Source: Pustulibacterium marinum
Lineage (GTDB): Bacteria; Bacteroidota; Bacteroidia; Flavobacteriales; Flavobacteriaceae
Length of the DNA stretch: 64,000 nucleotides
Assembly (NCBI RefSeq): GCF_900116665.1
Contig: NZ_FPBK01000001.1
Coordinates: 704,112 to 768,111, forward strand
Reading direction: 5' to 3'
Positions 35,701 to 43,770 of the stretch are shown in pieces (within the stretch, counting starts at the first letter, position 1; every line of letters starts with the position of its first letter). A program made the translations under genes and the position numbers. A model generated the notes under the pieces. It was given only the letters and a program-made list of their open reading frames with translations. It had not been told where the DNA came from and did no database searches.

Positions 35701-37185
35701 TATGATGATGCTTTTGCGGGTACCAATGCGATTGACAATCCAGAGAGTTACTACAATGTAACCCCTTACAACCAAACGATCTATGTAGCCGTGACCAACA
35801 ACATGACGGGTTGTTTGACTATTACAGAGTTTGAATTGATTGTTCATCCATTACCGGAAGTTACGGAAGAACCAGTATATTATTTATGTGAAGTAGACAA
35901 CGATGATGTAGAAACCATTCCCTTGACCGATATGGATAGTTTTGTATTGGACGGAGGCGATGCAACCGGACTTGTGATCACCTACCACGCTACTGAAGCA
36001 GCAGCCGAGGCTGGCACAGGAGAGATCGTGGGGCCTAACATAACAGTAGAAGGTACCCGAGACATTGCTGCCCGCGTATTGGATACCATCACGGGTTGTG
36101 CACAGACACTAGCTTATACCATAGACATAGAACAAGCACCACTAGCAGAAACACCAGAGTCTTATGTACTTTGTGAAAGTTTAACGGCAGAAGGTTATTA
36201 CAATAACGATGGTATAGAAGTATTTGATTTAAGCAGTTTAGAAGCAACCATTCTTGCAGGACAGGACCCTAATGGTTTTACCGTAAGCTTCTATGAAAAC
36301 TATGATGATGCCTTAGCGCAGCTTAATGCTATGCCTTCTGAAGATGTAGCAGCCTATGAGAGCGGTTCAACCATTGTATACGCCGTGGTAACCAATGATG
36401 CTACCGGATGTACCAATGGAGAACCTATAGAGATAGAACTGATCGTAGAACCATTACCAGAGATCACGCTATATGAAAAGAATGAAGGGATCGTATGTAT
36501 CGATGCAACGAACAACCCTGTGATCGGAATGGATCTAGGAACAGGTTACAGCTACCAGTGGAATACCGGAGCCACCACACCAACGATAGAAGTAACTCAG
36601 GGAGGCGAGTACTATGTAACGGTAACCAATACCAATACAGAGAACCAATGTAGTTACACCAGTAACACGGTGGTGTATGAAGAAGCATCGTTACCAAGTG
36701 TCACACCAACAGTGATCCAATCAGAAATTTTTAGTGGAAACAATAGTGTAGAAGTGATAGCCGAAGGAACCGGAATAGCCAGCTACACCTATCAGTTAGA
36801 TGACAATACCCCACAAGACACAGGACTGTTCTTAGGCGTAATCCCCGGTGTACATACCGTAACGATAGCAGAGGAAAACGGCTGTGGAAGTTTAACCATC
36901 GAGGTAAGTGTAGTAGACTATATGAAATACTTCACTCCAAACGGCGATGGTGTCAACGACACTTGGAAGATCATCGGATTAGAAAATCAAGAGAATGCAC
37001 AGATCTTCATTTTTGACAGACAAGGAAAACTGTTAAAACAGATGAGTGCTACCAGTGAAGGTTGGGACGGAACATACAATGGAAAAATACTCACTTCCAA
37101 CGACTATTGGTTCAAGGTCGTGTATACCGAACCAAACACTGGCCAAGTGAAAGAATACACCGATCACTTTTCGATGAAGAAATAA
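32716..37185 (+). CDS. Large T9SS-secreted repeat protein with choice-of-anchor L and type-B C-terminal domain
   Basis: Surface or secreted protein exported by the type IX system. 1489 residues. Signal peptide to about residue 23 (LLIVLLLLVSGYSFSQ). Residues about 30-270 form a choice-of-anchor L-type domain (ATVIEFDFVP, FDFLFASEEYGSDSFE, DVFAFLLTD, HIKLAVANATD). Next an Ig-like segment, then nine modules of roughly 90-110 residues, each starting with a Cys-Asp/Glu motif (YVICEDD, LEVCDEE, LYGCDYA, MEFCDPD, LEICDDS, LALCDDF, QEACDDD, YYLCEVD, YVLCESL) and ending with a Thr-Gly-Cys turn and a beta strand. A PKD/Ig-like segment (YSYQWNTGATTP) precedes the type-B sorting domain (YFTPNGDGVNDTW, FIFDRQGKLL, WDGTYNGK) at the C-terminus. 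Base composition rises from the front to the repeat region (see findings). Likely an adhesin; ligand unknown. Confidence 0.9.
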   Translation: MQKNYSKLLIVLLLLVSGYSFSQVTVETDTYTVEELVQDILIGNSCANTSNYSSLTGTDYGGASGIGYFEDPDGTFEFNEGVVLVSAGAASAGGPNGTYPGGNWPGDSDLDAIVSAIPGSSATSTNDATVIEFDFVPMTGSISFDFLFASEEYGSDSFECTYTDVFAFLLTDSDGNTTNLAVVPGTDIPVAVTTVHPDSNTVCGGANPDYFDTYFDAGTGPVNFNGITQVMTASSDVTPGETYHIKLAVANATDHALPSAVFLGAGTFSIGGDLGGDMTLANENPVCYGATADLSLLAGDGNSYQWTFNGMPIPGEVNSTYSATSSDFGGYGSGTYGVSAQIGGSEGCVIDDSVEIEFLENLPTDPILPYVICEDDVSDGFTEFDLTSKEYEITGGVDGYIFEYYTSEEDLENSVNEIAVPEAFTNTIPYEQEIFVRVGAYNCEYVRTFTLYVSKPNIGEPEPLEVCDEETLNDGFEAFDLNSTIDVILDGASSDDYIVLFFESEEAAITSDFNELISTPDSYVNTTAYEQTVYARLEDMTTGCYNTVGFDLIVHDLPEILTPTPLYGCDYAPTDGYVEFMLTEKNAEIVNGQSNISVSYFESEADYMSGESPLASAYTNIATPTQELFVVLRNVVTGCENFTTLQLVVSTPPVAVAPAPMEFCDPDNDGYGEFDIDAVASEVVPDDGDYIVTVHETQSDADTNVNAFESMYENIYPNDQTMYVRVEDAITGCYDVVPLELIVHPTPVVAVNLQPLEICDDSVADGLAEFDLSLQNEAVYGTQSTSEFSISYHATEDDAIADQSPLPTYYTNITPFLQTIYVRLETNATGCYTVREFDLIVHPNPVINPDYDNELALCDDFGEDGDETLVFDLTVENEEVTGGVDGYMVLYYETLADAQNNTNQIIPDTAYTNLENPQTIFVRVEDALTGCTSFTTVTLRVLNNPTPLAEIEAQEACDDDLDGDENNGQTVFNLTVDELTILNGETGVTATYYENYDDAFAGTNAIDNPESYYNVTPYNQTIYVAVTNNMTGCLTITEFELIVHPLPEVTEEPVYYLCEVDNDDVETIPLTDMDSFVLDGGDATGLVITYHATEAAAEAGTGEIVGPNITVEGTRDIAARVLDTITGCAQTLAYTIDIEQAPLAETPESYVLCESLTAEGYYNNDGIEVFDLSSLEATILAGQDPNGFTVSFYENYDDALAQLNAMPSEDVAAYESGSTIVYAVVTNDATGCTNGEPIEIELIVEPLPEITLYEKNEGIVCIDATNNPVIGMDLGTGYSYQWNTGATTPTIEVTQGGEYYVTVTNTNTENQCSYTSNTVVYEEASLPSVTPTVIQSEIFSGNNSVEVIAEGTGIASYTYQLDDNTPQDTGLFLGVIPGVHTVTIAEENGCGSLTIEVSVVDYMKYFTPNGDGVNDTWKIIGLENQENAQIFIFDRQGKLLKQMSATSEGWDGTYNGKILTSNDYWFKVVYTEPNTGQVKEYTDHFSMKK

Positions 37186-37221
37186 TAGCGATTAAGAAAT
37201 CGGATAGAGATTTATATAAAT

Positions 37222-37257
37222 AACAACAAAGCCTCCAGAATTGGAGGCTTTGTTGTT
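37222..37257. terminator. Bidirectional terminator between the adhesin and the methyltransferase-like gene
   Basis: 15-bp perfect stem AACAACAAAGCCTCC (37222-37236)/GGAGGCTTTGTTGTT (37243-37257), loop AGAATT. It overlaps the last two bases of the minus-strand stop codon region at 37256. Confidence 0.85.
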
Positions 37258-37774
37258 ATTTACGTTCAGCATATACAATATAATATCTTGGAGTGATATA
37301 TCTTAACAATGGGCGAATACCGATTTTCTTAGTAGGGTTAGTCCATTTTTTTGAATCAATAATTTTCCATCCGGTTTTTTCTAAAAGCCAATCTAGTTGC
37401 CAATCTTCAAATTCATGGTAATGTCTGTCCCATTTATCAGTTTTGCTTCTATATGCCGTAGCAAACCAAAGTCTTAATGGGATAGAAATAATTAGTTTTT
37501 TCGATCGAATGTTTTTAAGAACCGTATAAGGATTTAGTAAATGTTCTGCAATTTCCAATGCTGTAACAACATCTGAATTTGAATTTTCAATGGTGCTTCT
37601 GTCTTCATCAAGATCTTCACCACTAGTGTTTTCAACCTGATATCCTTCTTCTTTCATGATTTTAGAAAAGGGATTTTCTATACCCAAATCTAAAATAGTT
37701 TCATTTTTAGAAACATATTTGTGAAGAAAAGAAAGGGTTTCTTTGTAGCGTTTGGTGGGGTAATACTTATACAT
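37256..37774 (-). CDS. Small SAM-dependent methyltransferase-like protein
   Basis: 172 residues. ETILDLGIENPFSKIM resembles motif I of class I methyltransferases, and SDVVTALEIAEHLLNPYTVLKNI resembles the post-motif segment (read as VVTALEIAEHLLNPY) of the Methyltransf_11/23 type; LLEKTGWKIID fits the C-terminal strands. The glycine-rich loop is reduced (DLGIENP rather than DxGxGxG), so SAM binding is probable but not certain. Substrate unknown. Downstream of the KAS III-like gene on the same strand, 45 bp apart, so possibly co-transcribed. Confidence 0.65.
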   Translation of the reverse strand: MYKYYPTKRYKETLSFLHKYVSKNETILDLGIENPFSKIMKEEGYQVENTSGEDLDEDRSTIENSNSDVVTALEIAEHLLNPYTVLKNIRSKKLIISIPLRLWFATAYRSKTDKWDRHYHEFEDWQLDWLLEKTGWKIIDSKKWTNPTKKIGIRPLLRYITPRYYIVYAERK

Positions 37775-37819
37775 TTTTAAGAGTCAGTAAAATTTCCCAC
37801 GAATATAACAATTCAAACT

Positions 37820-38878
37820 TTATACTTTATAAGTAACCGCATTGATATTCATACCGGCGCCTACACTCGCAAACATTATAATATCTCCTTTTTCTATATT
37901 TTGATCTTTTATTTCACCACGTTTTACCATATCTAAAAGCGTAGGGATGGTTGCAACAGAACTATTTCCTAACTTTTGGATGCACATAGGCATAATACCT
38001 TCTGGAGCTTGCATTTTGTAAAGTTTATAGAAACGTTTTATAATGGCTTCATCCATCTTTTCATTGGCTTGATGAATAAATATTTTCTTTAAATCTGAAA
38101 TGTCTACGTTAGATTTGTCTAAACATGTTTTCATGGCATGAGGAACTCGTGTACAAGCAAACTCATAGATTTTTCTACCGTTCATTTTTATGTAGCGCGT
38201 ATCCTGACATGAATTTTGATTGTAAGAAGCTCCAAAGCCTAAGTACTGCGCTTCGTTCTTGGAATAAGTGGCTGCTTCAAAAGAAAGAATACCATGATTG
38301 TCTTCAGTAGCTTCTAAAATTGTAGCACCAGCACCATCAGAAAATATCATGGAATCACGATCATGCTTATCAGTAACCCTTGAAAGTGTTTCTGCCCCAA
38401 TAACCAAACAGCGTTTTGCCATACCACTTTGGATAAAAGCATTTGCATGAATTACTCCTTGCAGCCAGCCTGGGCATCCAAAAATGAGATCGTAAGCAAC
38501 ACAAGCTGGATTTTGAATTTCTAGAAAGTGCTTTACTCTTGCAGCGATACTAGGTACCATATCGCTTTGGATTGTATTGTGTTTTACATCGCCAAAATTA
38601 TGGGCAACTATAATTTGATCTATGGTTTCAGGATCAATTTTAGCATCTTCTATAGCTTGTTTTGCAGCTAAAAAAGCAAGATCTGATGTGTTGTGGTTTG
38701 TATTTGCATAACGGCGTTCGCGAATTCCTGTAATAGCCTTGAATTTCTCTATGATCACATCATTTGGTTGTTCAAACTTGCTTCCATCATCATTTAAAAA
38801 TTCATGTTCACTAAAGTTTTCATTCATTTGAATATTTGAGGGAATGAAAGATCCTATTCCTGAAATTTTAACATTCAT
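37820..38878 (-). CDS. 3-oxoacyl-ACP synthase III (KAS III/FabH-like), stand-alone
   Basis: Thiolase-fold condensing enzyme. 352 residues with the full KAS III catalytic triad: Cys135 in DLIFGCPGWLQG, His269 in IFIHQANEKM and Asn305 in KLGNSSVATIP. The nucleophile motif is GCPGW rather than the ACSGF of housekeeping FabH, and the protein is longer by about 30 residues, so it is likely a paralogue with another role (condensation or acyl transfer in a secondary or lipid pathway). No other fatty acid genes are adjacent. A TATCTTTA -7-like element lies in the 60 bp upstream. Confidence 0.85.
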   Translation of the reverse strand: MNVKISGIGSFIPSNIQMNENFSEHEFLNDDGSKFEQPNDVIIEKFKAITGIRERRYANTNHNTSDLAFLAAKQAIEDAKIDPETIDQIIVAHNFGDVKHNTIQSDMVPSIAARVKHFLEIQNPACVAYDLIFGCPGWLQGVIHANAFIQSGMAKRCLVIGAETLSRVTDKHDRDSMIFSDGAGATILEATEDNHGILSFEAATYSKNEAQYLGFGASYNQNSCQDTRYIKMNGRKIYEFACTRVPHAMKTCLDKSNVDISDLKKIFIHQANEKMDEAIIKRFYKLYKMQAPEGIMPMCIQKLGNSSVATIPTLLDMVKRGEIKDQNIEKGDIIMFASVGAGMNINAVTYKV

Positions 38879-38985
38879 GAAATTCCGATTTAAAAATTTG
38901 CTAAAGATATAATTTACGAACTTCTAAATTAGTTTTTTTTCAAAAATGATACGATGTTCAAAATCATTGCACAAAAGATTTATAC

Positions 38986-39023
38986 AAAAAAGGCTTTTCA
39001 GTAATATTCTGAAAAGCCTTTTT
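38986..39023 (-). terminator. Terminator after gcvP
   Basis: AGGCTTTTCAG (38991-39001), loop TAATATT, CTGAAAAGCCT (39009-39019), with A-rich and T-rich flanks; 23 bp past the gcvP stop. Confidence 0.87.
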
Positions 39024-39045
39024 ATTTATAGGTTTAAAGCGTATT

Positions 39046-41895
39046 TTATGCCTCTACGTACTCTTCGATAGGAGCACAAGTACAGAATAAATTACGATCT
39101 CCATATGCATCATCAACTCTACGAACAGTCGGCCAGAATTTATTATCCTGAAGGTGTTCTAGAGGGAATGCAGCTTTTTCTCTTGAATAAGGAAGTACCC
39201 AATTGTCTGAAGTTAGCATTTGCAATGTGTGCGGAGCGTTTTTCATAACGTTATTTGGTTCTTCAGCCGTACACGCATCGATTTCTTGTTTGATAGCGAT
39301 TAATGAATCACAAAAGGTATCCAGTTCTTCTTTGTTTTCACTTTCGGTAGGTTCTATCATAATAGTTCCTGCAACAGGGAATGATACCGTAGGCGAGTGG
39401 AAACCATAGTCCATTAAACGTTTTGCGATGTCACCAACTTCAATTCCGTTTTTCTTAAACGGACGACAATCAATAATCATTTCGTGAGCTGCTCTTCCAC
39501 GTTCTCCTGTGTAAAGCGTTTGGAAATGACCTTCTAATTTATTTTTGATATAATTTGCGTTCAGTATAGCGTATTTGGTAGCATCTGTTAATCCTTCAGA
39601 TCCCAACATGGTAATGTATCCGTAAGAAATTAAACAAACTAAAGAACTACCCCAAGGAGCCGAAGAAATGGCAGTAATCGCTTTTTCTCCTCCGGTTTTA
39701 ATAACTGGGTTGCTTGGTAAAAATTCTGCTAAATGCGCCGCTACACAGATTGGTCCAACACCTGGTCCACCACCACCGTGAGGAATAGCAAAGGTTTTGT
39801 GTAAGTTTAAGTGACAAACGTCTGCGCCAATAGTTGCAGGGTTTGTTAAACCAACCTGAGCATTCATGTTAGCACCGTCCATATAAACTTGTCCGCCGTT
39901 ATCGTGAATGATTTTTGTGATCTCTTTAATAGAAGATTCAAAAACTCCATGAGTTGAAGGATATGTTACCATTAAAGCAGAAAGACTGTCTTTGTACTTC
40001 TCAGCTTTCTCTCTTAAATCTTCAACATCTATATTCCCTTTTTCATCGGTTTTGGTAACCACTACTTTCATACCGGCCATTACCGCAGAAGCAGGGTTCG
40101 TTCCGTGAGCAGAAGCAGGAATCAAACAAATATTTCTTTCTCCATTTCCGTTCGCTTCGTGGTATGCTTTGATTACCATTAAACCAGCGTATTCTCCTTG
40201 TGCACCAGAGTTTGGTTGTAAAGATGTAGCTGCAAAACCAGTAATCACATTTAATTGTTCTTCTAATTTCTTTAAAACAATTTGATATCCTTCGGCTTGT
40301 TCAACAGGAGCAAAAGGGTGAATGTTACCCCATTCTGCCCAACTTACTGGAAGCATTTCAGAAGCAGCATTCAGCTTCATAGTACAAGATCCTAACGAAA
40401 TCATAGAATGATTTAGAGAAAGATCCTTACGCTCTAATTTTTTAATGTAACGCATCAAAGCAGTTTCTGAATGGTAACTGTTGAAAACATCCAACGTTAA
40501 AAATTCAGAAGTTCTACTGTTGCTTCCTGTAATAACTTTGGCTTCTGATAAGGCTTCAACTTCTGTAAACTCTTTTCCGGCAACTTCAGCAAAAATGGCA
40601 ACAATTGTATTGATGTCCATTAAAGAAACAGTTTCGTTCAGAGATATAGAAATTGTAGTATCATCTACATAATAGAAGTTTATTTCTTTCGCTTCTGCCA
40701 AAGCTTTTACTTTAGCAGCATCAGCTTCTACTAAAATCGTATCAAAATAAGAAGTGTTCTTTTGAGTAAACCCTAATTTACCTAACTCTTCAGCAACGGT
40801 TTTTGTTGCTCCGTGAACTTTGTTGGCAATATATGTTAAGCCTTTTGGTCCGTGGTATACAGCGTACATTCCGGCCATTACTGCTAACAATACCTGAGCG
40901 GTACAAATGTTTGAAGTAGCTTTATCTCTTTTAATGTGTTGTTCGCGGGTCTGTAACGCCATACGTAGCGCACGGTTACCGTCTTTGTCTTTGGTAACAC
41001 CAATAATTCTACCCGGAATATTTCTTTTGAATTCTTCTCTTGTAGCAAAATAAGCAGCGTGCGGTCCACCGTATCCTAACGGAATACCAAAACGTTGTGT
41101 AGTACCTACGACCACATCAGCTCCAAATTCACCAGGAGGCGTTAACAATACCAAACTTAAAATATCGGCTGCAACAGCTACACGAATTTCATTTTCATGC
41201 GCTTTTTCAACAAAAGCAGCATAGTCATTTACTTGTCCGTATTTCCCCGGATATTGTAATAAAGCACCGTAGAATTCAGTAGAGAAATCAAAATCTTCGT
41301 GATTTCCAATAACTAACTCAATTCCTAAAGGAAGTGCTCTGGTTTGTAATAATGAAAGTGATTGTGGTAAAATTTCTTCAGAAACAAAGAATTTTACAGC
41401 ATTGGCTTTTTTCTGAGCTCTGCTACGTAATGCAAAAAGCATTGTCATAGCTTCGGCAGCTGCGGTACTTTCATCTAGCAAAGAAGCATTAGCCAATTCC
41501 ATTCCGGTAAGATCAGCGATCATGGTTTGGAAGTTTAACAAAGCTTCTAATCTACCTTGAGCAATCTCGGCTTGGTAAGGCGTGTAAGCTGTATACCATC
41601 CCGGATTTTCCAAAATATTTCTTTTGATAACAGAAGGAGTGATGCCTTCATGATATCCTAAACCAATATAAGATTTATAAATTTTATTTTTTAAAGCGAT
41701 TTTTGAAAGATGATTCAAATATTCGTATTCGCTCATTGCAGCTGGCAAATCTAGCGGTTTCTGAAGTTTGATGTCATCTGGAATGGTTTCGTAGATAAGT
41801 TGGTCTAAGCTTTCTACACCAACTGTAGCTAACATGTTTTGTAAATCGTTTTCATCTGGGCCAATGTGGCGCAATGCAAAAGAATCTGTTCTCAT
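39046..41895 (-). CDS. gcvP: Glycine dehydrogenase (decarboxylating), P protein
   Basis: PLP-dependent decarboxylation of glycine with transfer of the aminomethyl group to lipoyl-GcvH; part of the glycine cleavage system. 949 residues, full length for the single-chain (fused alpha-beta) form. The PLP lysine is Lys700 in [18 protein letters not shown]; also [40 protein letters not shown] and the C-terminal CTCAPIEEY. The N-terminus [15 protein letters not shown] fits the family, supporting ATG 41895. Single-gene unit with its own promoter and terminator; gcvT and gcvH are elsewhere. Confidence 0.97.
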   Translation of the reverse strand: MRTDSFALRHIGPDENDLQNMLATVGVESLDQLIYETIPDDIKLQKPLDLPAAMSEYEYLNHLSKIALKNKIYKSYIGLGYHEGITPSVIKRNILENPGWYTAYTPYQAEIAQGRLEALLNFQTMIADLTGMELANASLLDESTAAAEAMTMLFALRSRAQKKANAVKFFVSEEILPQSLSLLQTRALPLGIELVIGNHEDFDFSTEFYGALLQYPGKYGQVNDYAAFVEKAHENEIRVAVAADILSLVLLTPPGEFGADVVVGTTQRFGIPLGYGGPHAAYFATREEFKRNIPGRIIGVTKDKDGNRALRMALQTREQHIKRDKATSNICTAQVLLAVMAGMYAVYHGPKGLTYIANKVHGATKTVAEELGKLGFTQKNTSYFDTILVEADAAKVKALAEAKEINFYYVDDTTISISLNETVSLMDINTIVAIFAEVAGKEFTEVEALSEAKVITGSNSRTSEFLTLDVFNSYHSETALMRYIKKLERKDLSLNHSMISLGSCTMKLNAASEMLPVSWAEWGNIHPFAPVEQAEGYQIVLKKLEEQLNVITGFAATSLQPNSGAQGEYAGLMVIKAYHEANGNGERNICLIPASAHGTNPASAVMAGMKVVVTKTDEKGNIDVEDLREKAEKYKDSLSALMVTYPSTHGVFESSIKEITKIIHDNGGQVYMDGANMNAQVGLTNPATIGADVCHLNLHKTFAIPHGGGGPGVGPICVAAHLAEFLPSNPVIKTGGEKAITAISSAPWGSSLVCLISYGYITMLGSEGLTDATKYAILNANYIKNKLEGHFQTLYTGERGRAAHEMIIDCRPFKKNGIEVGDIAKRLMDYGFHSPTVSFPVAGTIMIEPTESENKEELDTFCDSLIAIKQEIDACTAEEPNNVMKNAPHTLQMLTSDNWVLPYSREKAAFPLEHLQDNKFWPTVRRVDDAYGDRNLFCTCAPIEEYVEA

Positions 41896-41939
41896 TCGCT
41901 TAAATGTCTATTGAATTGTATAGTTGCGTTTTATGCGCG

Positions 41940-41947
41940 CAAAAGTA
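41940..41947 (-). promoter_or_regulatory. -7 promoter element of gcvP
   Basis: TACTTTTG on the minus strand, exact TAnnTTTG match, giving a leader of about 40 nt to the ATG at 41895. No glycine-riboswitch-like structure was recognised in this short leader. Confidence 0.55.
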
Positions 41948-42013
41948 CTGATTAAATTTTTGATTTTACTAAGAACTAAATTGAAAGTTTTGAACCATAA
42001 AATGCAGGTTGTA

Positions 42014-42043
42014 AACAGTTTGCTATATGTATAACAAACTGTT
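42014..42043. promoter_or_regulatory. Inverted repeat between gcvP and the UbiA-like gene
   Basis: Perfect 9-bp arms AACAGTTTG (42014-42022) and CAAACTGTT (42035-42043), spacer of 12 nt, no T run. It lies 60 bp before the -7 box of the UbiA-like gene and 70 bp before that of gcvP; possible operator. Confidence 0.35.
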
Positions 42044-42103
42044 GATGAACTGTTTTAAAATTAAAGGTGAAGAAACTCCTTCTCAAGAGAAAAAAATATA
42101 TGA

Positions 42104-42111
42104 TACATTTG
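42104..42111 (+). promoter_or_regulatory. -7 promoter element of the UbiA-like gene (leaderless)
   Basis: TACATTTG, exact match, followed by CCAG and directly by ATG 42116. Transcription should begin at or next to the start codon. Confidence 0.65.
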
Positions 42112-42115
42112 CCAG

Positions 42116-42928
42116 ATGAAATTTTTAAAACAACTACTTCAGTTTTATGTAGACGCTAGTTTGCATGTGGCGTTATCCGTTGCGTGCTTAATGGCACTTA
42201 CGTTTTATAAGTTTCATATTCCGTTTGATCTTAACTTGTGTTTGGTAGGGTTTTGTGCTACCATTTTTAGTTATAACTTCATGAAATTTGGAACCAAAGC
42301 AAAATCTTATTTTAGAGTTTCTGGGTTTTATATGAAATTAATTCAGTTTATAAGTTTTGTATCTTTTGCGGTAATGAGTTTTTTGGTGCTTCAGCTTGAT
42401 TGGAAGGTTTGGCTGGTATTAGCATTAACTGGAGTTTTAACGGTTTTGTATTCACTTCCTTTTTTGCCAAATCAACAAAGTTTCCGAAGTTTAAGCGGAC
42501 TGAAGGTTTATTTTGTAGCCTTGTGCTGGGCACTAACTACGGTTATTATTCCTGTTGTTGATGATAACAGAGAAATTGATAGTGCTGTTTGGCTAGAGTT
42601 TTTTCAAAGATTTTTCTTGGTATTGGCACTATTGATTCCTTTTGATATAAGAGATTTGAAGGACGATAATATAAGTCTTGGGACTATTCCTCAACAAGTT
42701 GGAGTGAAAAATGCGAAATATGTGGGATATGGATTTACGGCAATTTTCATAGCGTTCGGTTTATTGTTTTTTGAGGAGAAACCAAATCACATCATTGCCG
42801 ACGTTGTTTTGACCTTTCTGCTATTGGTTTTTATTTTCTTTGCAGATACAAAAAGATCAAAATATTATGCAGGATTTTGGGTAGAAAGTTTGCCTATAGT
42901 TTGGCTACTGATTTATCTTGAGTTATGA
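42116..42928 (+). CDS. UbiA-like integral membrane protein
   Basis: 270 residues with about eight hydrophobic helices. LLIPFDIRDLKDDNISLGTIPQQVGVKNAKY resembles the second Asp-rich motif region of UbiA prenyltransferases (IRDLKDD, followed by a TIP-x-x-G turn). The first Asp-rich motif (NDxxD) is not seen in the matching place (IFSYNFMKFGTKAK), so prenyl transfer is doubtful and the substrate unknown. Its last six bases overlap the 3' end of the convergent zinc-finger gene. Leaderless by promoter position. Confidence 0.65.
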   Translation: MKFLKQLLQFYVDASLHVALSVACLMALTFYKFHIPFDLNLCLVGFCATIFSYNFMKFGTKAKSYFRVSGFYMKLIQFISFVSFAVMSFLVLQLDWKVWLVLALTGVLTVLYSLPFLPNQQSFRSLSGLKVYFVALCWALTTVIIPVVDDNREIDSAVWLEFFQRFFLVLALLIPFDIRDLKDDNISLGTIPQQVGVKNAKYVGYGFTAIFIAFGLLFFEEKPNHIIADVVLTFLLLVFIFFADTKRSKYYAGFWVESLPIVWLLIYLEL

Positions 42929-43177
42929 TGATTTTTTCATTTCAGATTCTATGATTTTCTGAAGTTCTTTTTTCTTTTTAGAACACATACATTTTACATC
43001 TGACTTTTGAATCAACGCTGAAAGTTTAGAGTTTTTTTGGTTGTATTCCCTACAGGATTTACACAGAGCCAAGTGCATTTTCAATTTTAGCTTATCTATA
43101 AATCCAGCTTCTTCATATTGGCTTTGGTCACAGATATAACACGATTTTTGACAAACGGATAAGAAATTATTCTTCAT
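42923..43177 (-). CDS. Small cysteine-rich protein, putative zinc-finger anti-sigma factor
   Basis: 84 residues, soluble, no membrane helix. His-x3-Cys-x2-Cys in KMHLALCKSCREY is the core of the zinc-binding anti-sigma motif; further pairs are CQKSCYIC at the N-terminus and KCMCSKKKK near the end, nine cysteines/histidines in a very short protein. It starts 10 bp after the sigma-factor gene on the same strand, the usual place of a cognate anti-sigma. Function as an anti-sigma is inference; it could also be a redox or metal sensor. Confidence 0.6.
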   Translation of the reverse strand: MKNNFLSVCQKSCYICDQSQYEEAGFIDKLKLKMHLALCKSCREYNQKNSKLSALIQKSDVKCMCSKKKKELQKIIESEMKKSS

Positions 43178-43187
43178 AAACTTAAAT

Positions 43188-43739
43188 TTAAAACCAATTT
43201 TTCTGGAGGCAGTCGGCTAAAGCAGTTCGAGCGCGGTGAATAATCACCCAAAGGTTAGACGGAGTCATATTCAATTCATTACAAATAGTATCGGTATCCA
43301 ATCCTTCTATAGTTTTCATTTTAAAAACCTGCGCTTGCTTTTTTGGTAGTTTTGCAAGGCATGATTGAATAGCCAATCCTAATTCCTCATTTTCCAGAAG
43401 ATCTTCAGCATTTTTTGTATCATCCTCGGCTCTCACTTCTATCCAATCTTTTGAATCTTCATCAGGATCGCCAAGTTGCATATGTACTTCTGCTTTTCCT
43501 TTGTTTGAATTGATTTTTCGATAGTGATCAATAATTTTTCGTTTCAGAATAGCAAAAAGCCAAGTGCGCTCTGCAGCTTCTCCTTTAAAATTGGGAGCAG
43601 CTTTTAATGCCGCCAAAAAAGTATCTTGTACAATATCTTCAGCAACTTCCTCGTCGCTTACCCTAGCAATGGTATAATTGTAAAGGTAATCGGCATGGTT
43701 TGCTATCCAACCTTCTGGATGTAATTTGTGTGGCGGCAT
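43188..43739 (-). CDS. ECF-like RNA polymerase sigma factor
   Basis: 183 residues from ATG 43739. Region 2: DYLYNYTIARVSDEEVAEDIVQDTFLAALK (read as VAEDIVQDTFLAALK) and RTWLFAILKRKIIDHYRK; region 4: LPKKQAQVFKMKTIEGLDTDTIC followed by MTPSNLWVIIHRARTAL. The frame stays open upstream to 43808, but a promoter box at 43754-43761 lies inside that extension and the extra residues resemble nothing, so the internal ATG is chosen. Followed by the zinc-finger protein gene. Region 4 text (IHRARTALADCLQKNW) matches the subfamily in which a short cysteine protein follows. Confidence 0.88.
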   Translation of the reverse strand: MPPHKLHPEGWIANHADYLYNYTIARVSDEEVAEDIVQDTFLAALKAAPNFKGEAAERTWLFAILKRKIIDHYRKINSNKGKAEVHMQLGDPDEDSKDWIEVRAEDDTKNAEDLLENEELGLAIQSCLAKLPKKQAQVFKMKTIEGLDTDTICNELNMTPSNLWVIIHRARTALADCLQKNWF

Positions 43740-43753
43740 TAAAAGCTTTTTAT

Positions 43754-43761
43754 CAAAAATA
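43754..43761 (-). promoter_or_regulatory. -7 promoter element of the sigma-factor gene
   Basis: TATTTTTG on the minus strand, exact match, 14 nt before ATG 43739. It is located inside the last codons of the upstream membrane-protein gene (43771-44160 ends 10 bp before). Confidence 0.6.
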
Positions 43762-43770
43762 GAATTATTT

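Noticed and set aside
32716-37185. Regularly spaced similar segments, considered as CRISPR or DNA repeats
   Set aside because: The repeats are protein modules of about 100 residues with diverged DNA, in frame within one gene; no short identical direct repeats with unique spacers.
41982-41990. TGAAAGTTT, identical to a half-site of the putative GbsR operator, near the gcvP promoter
   Set aside because: The partner half-site is missing at the 8-nt spacing; a single 9-mer in AT-rich DNA is expected by chance.
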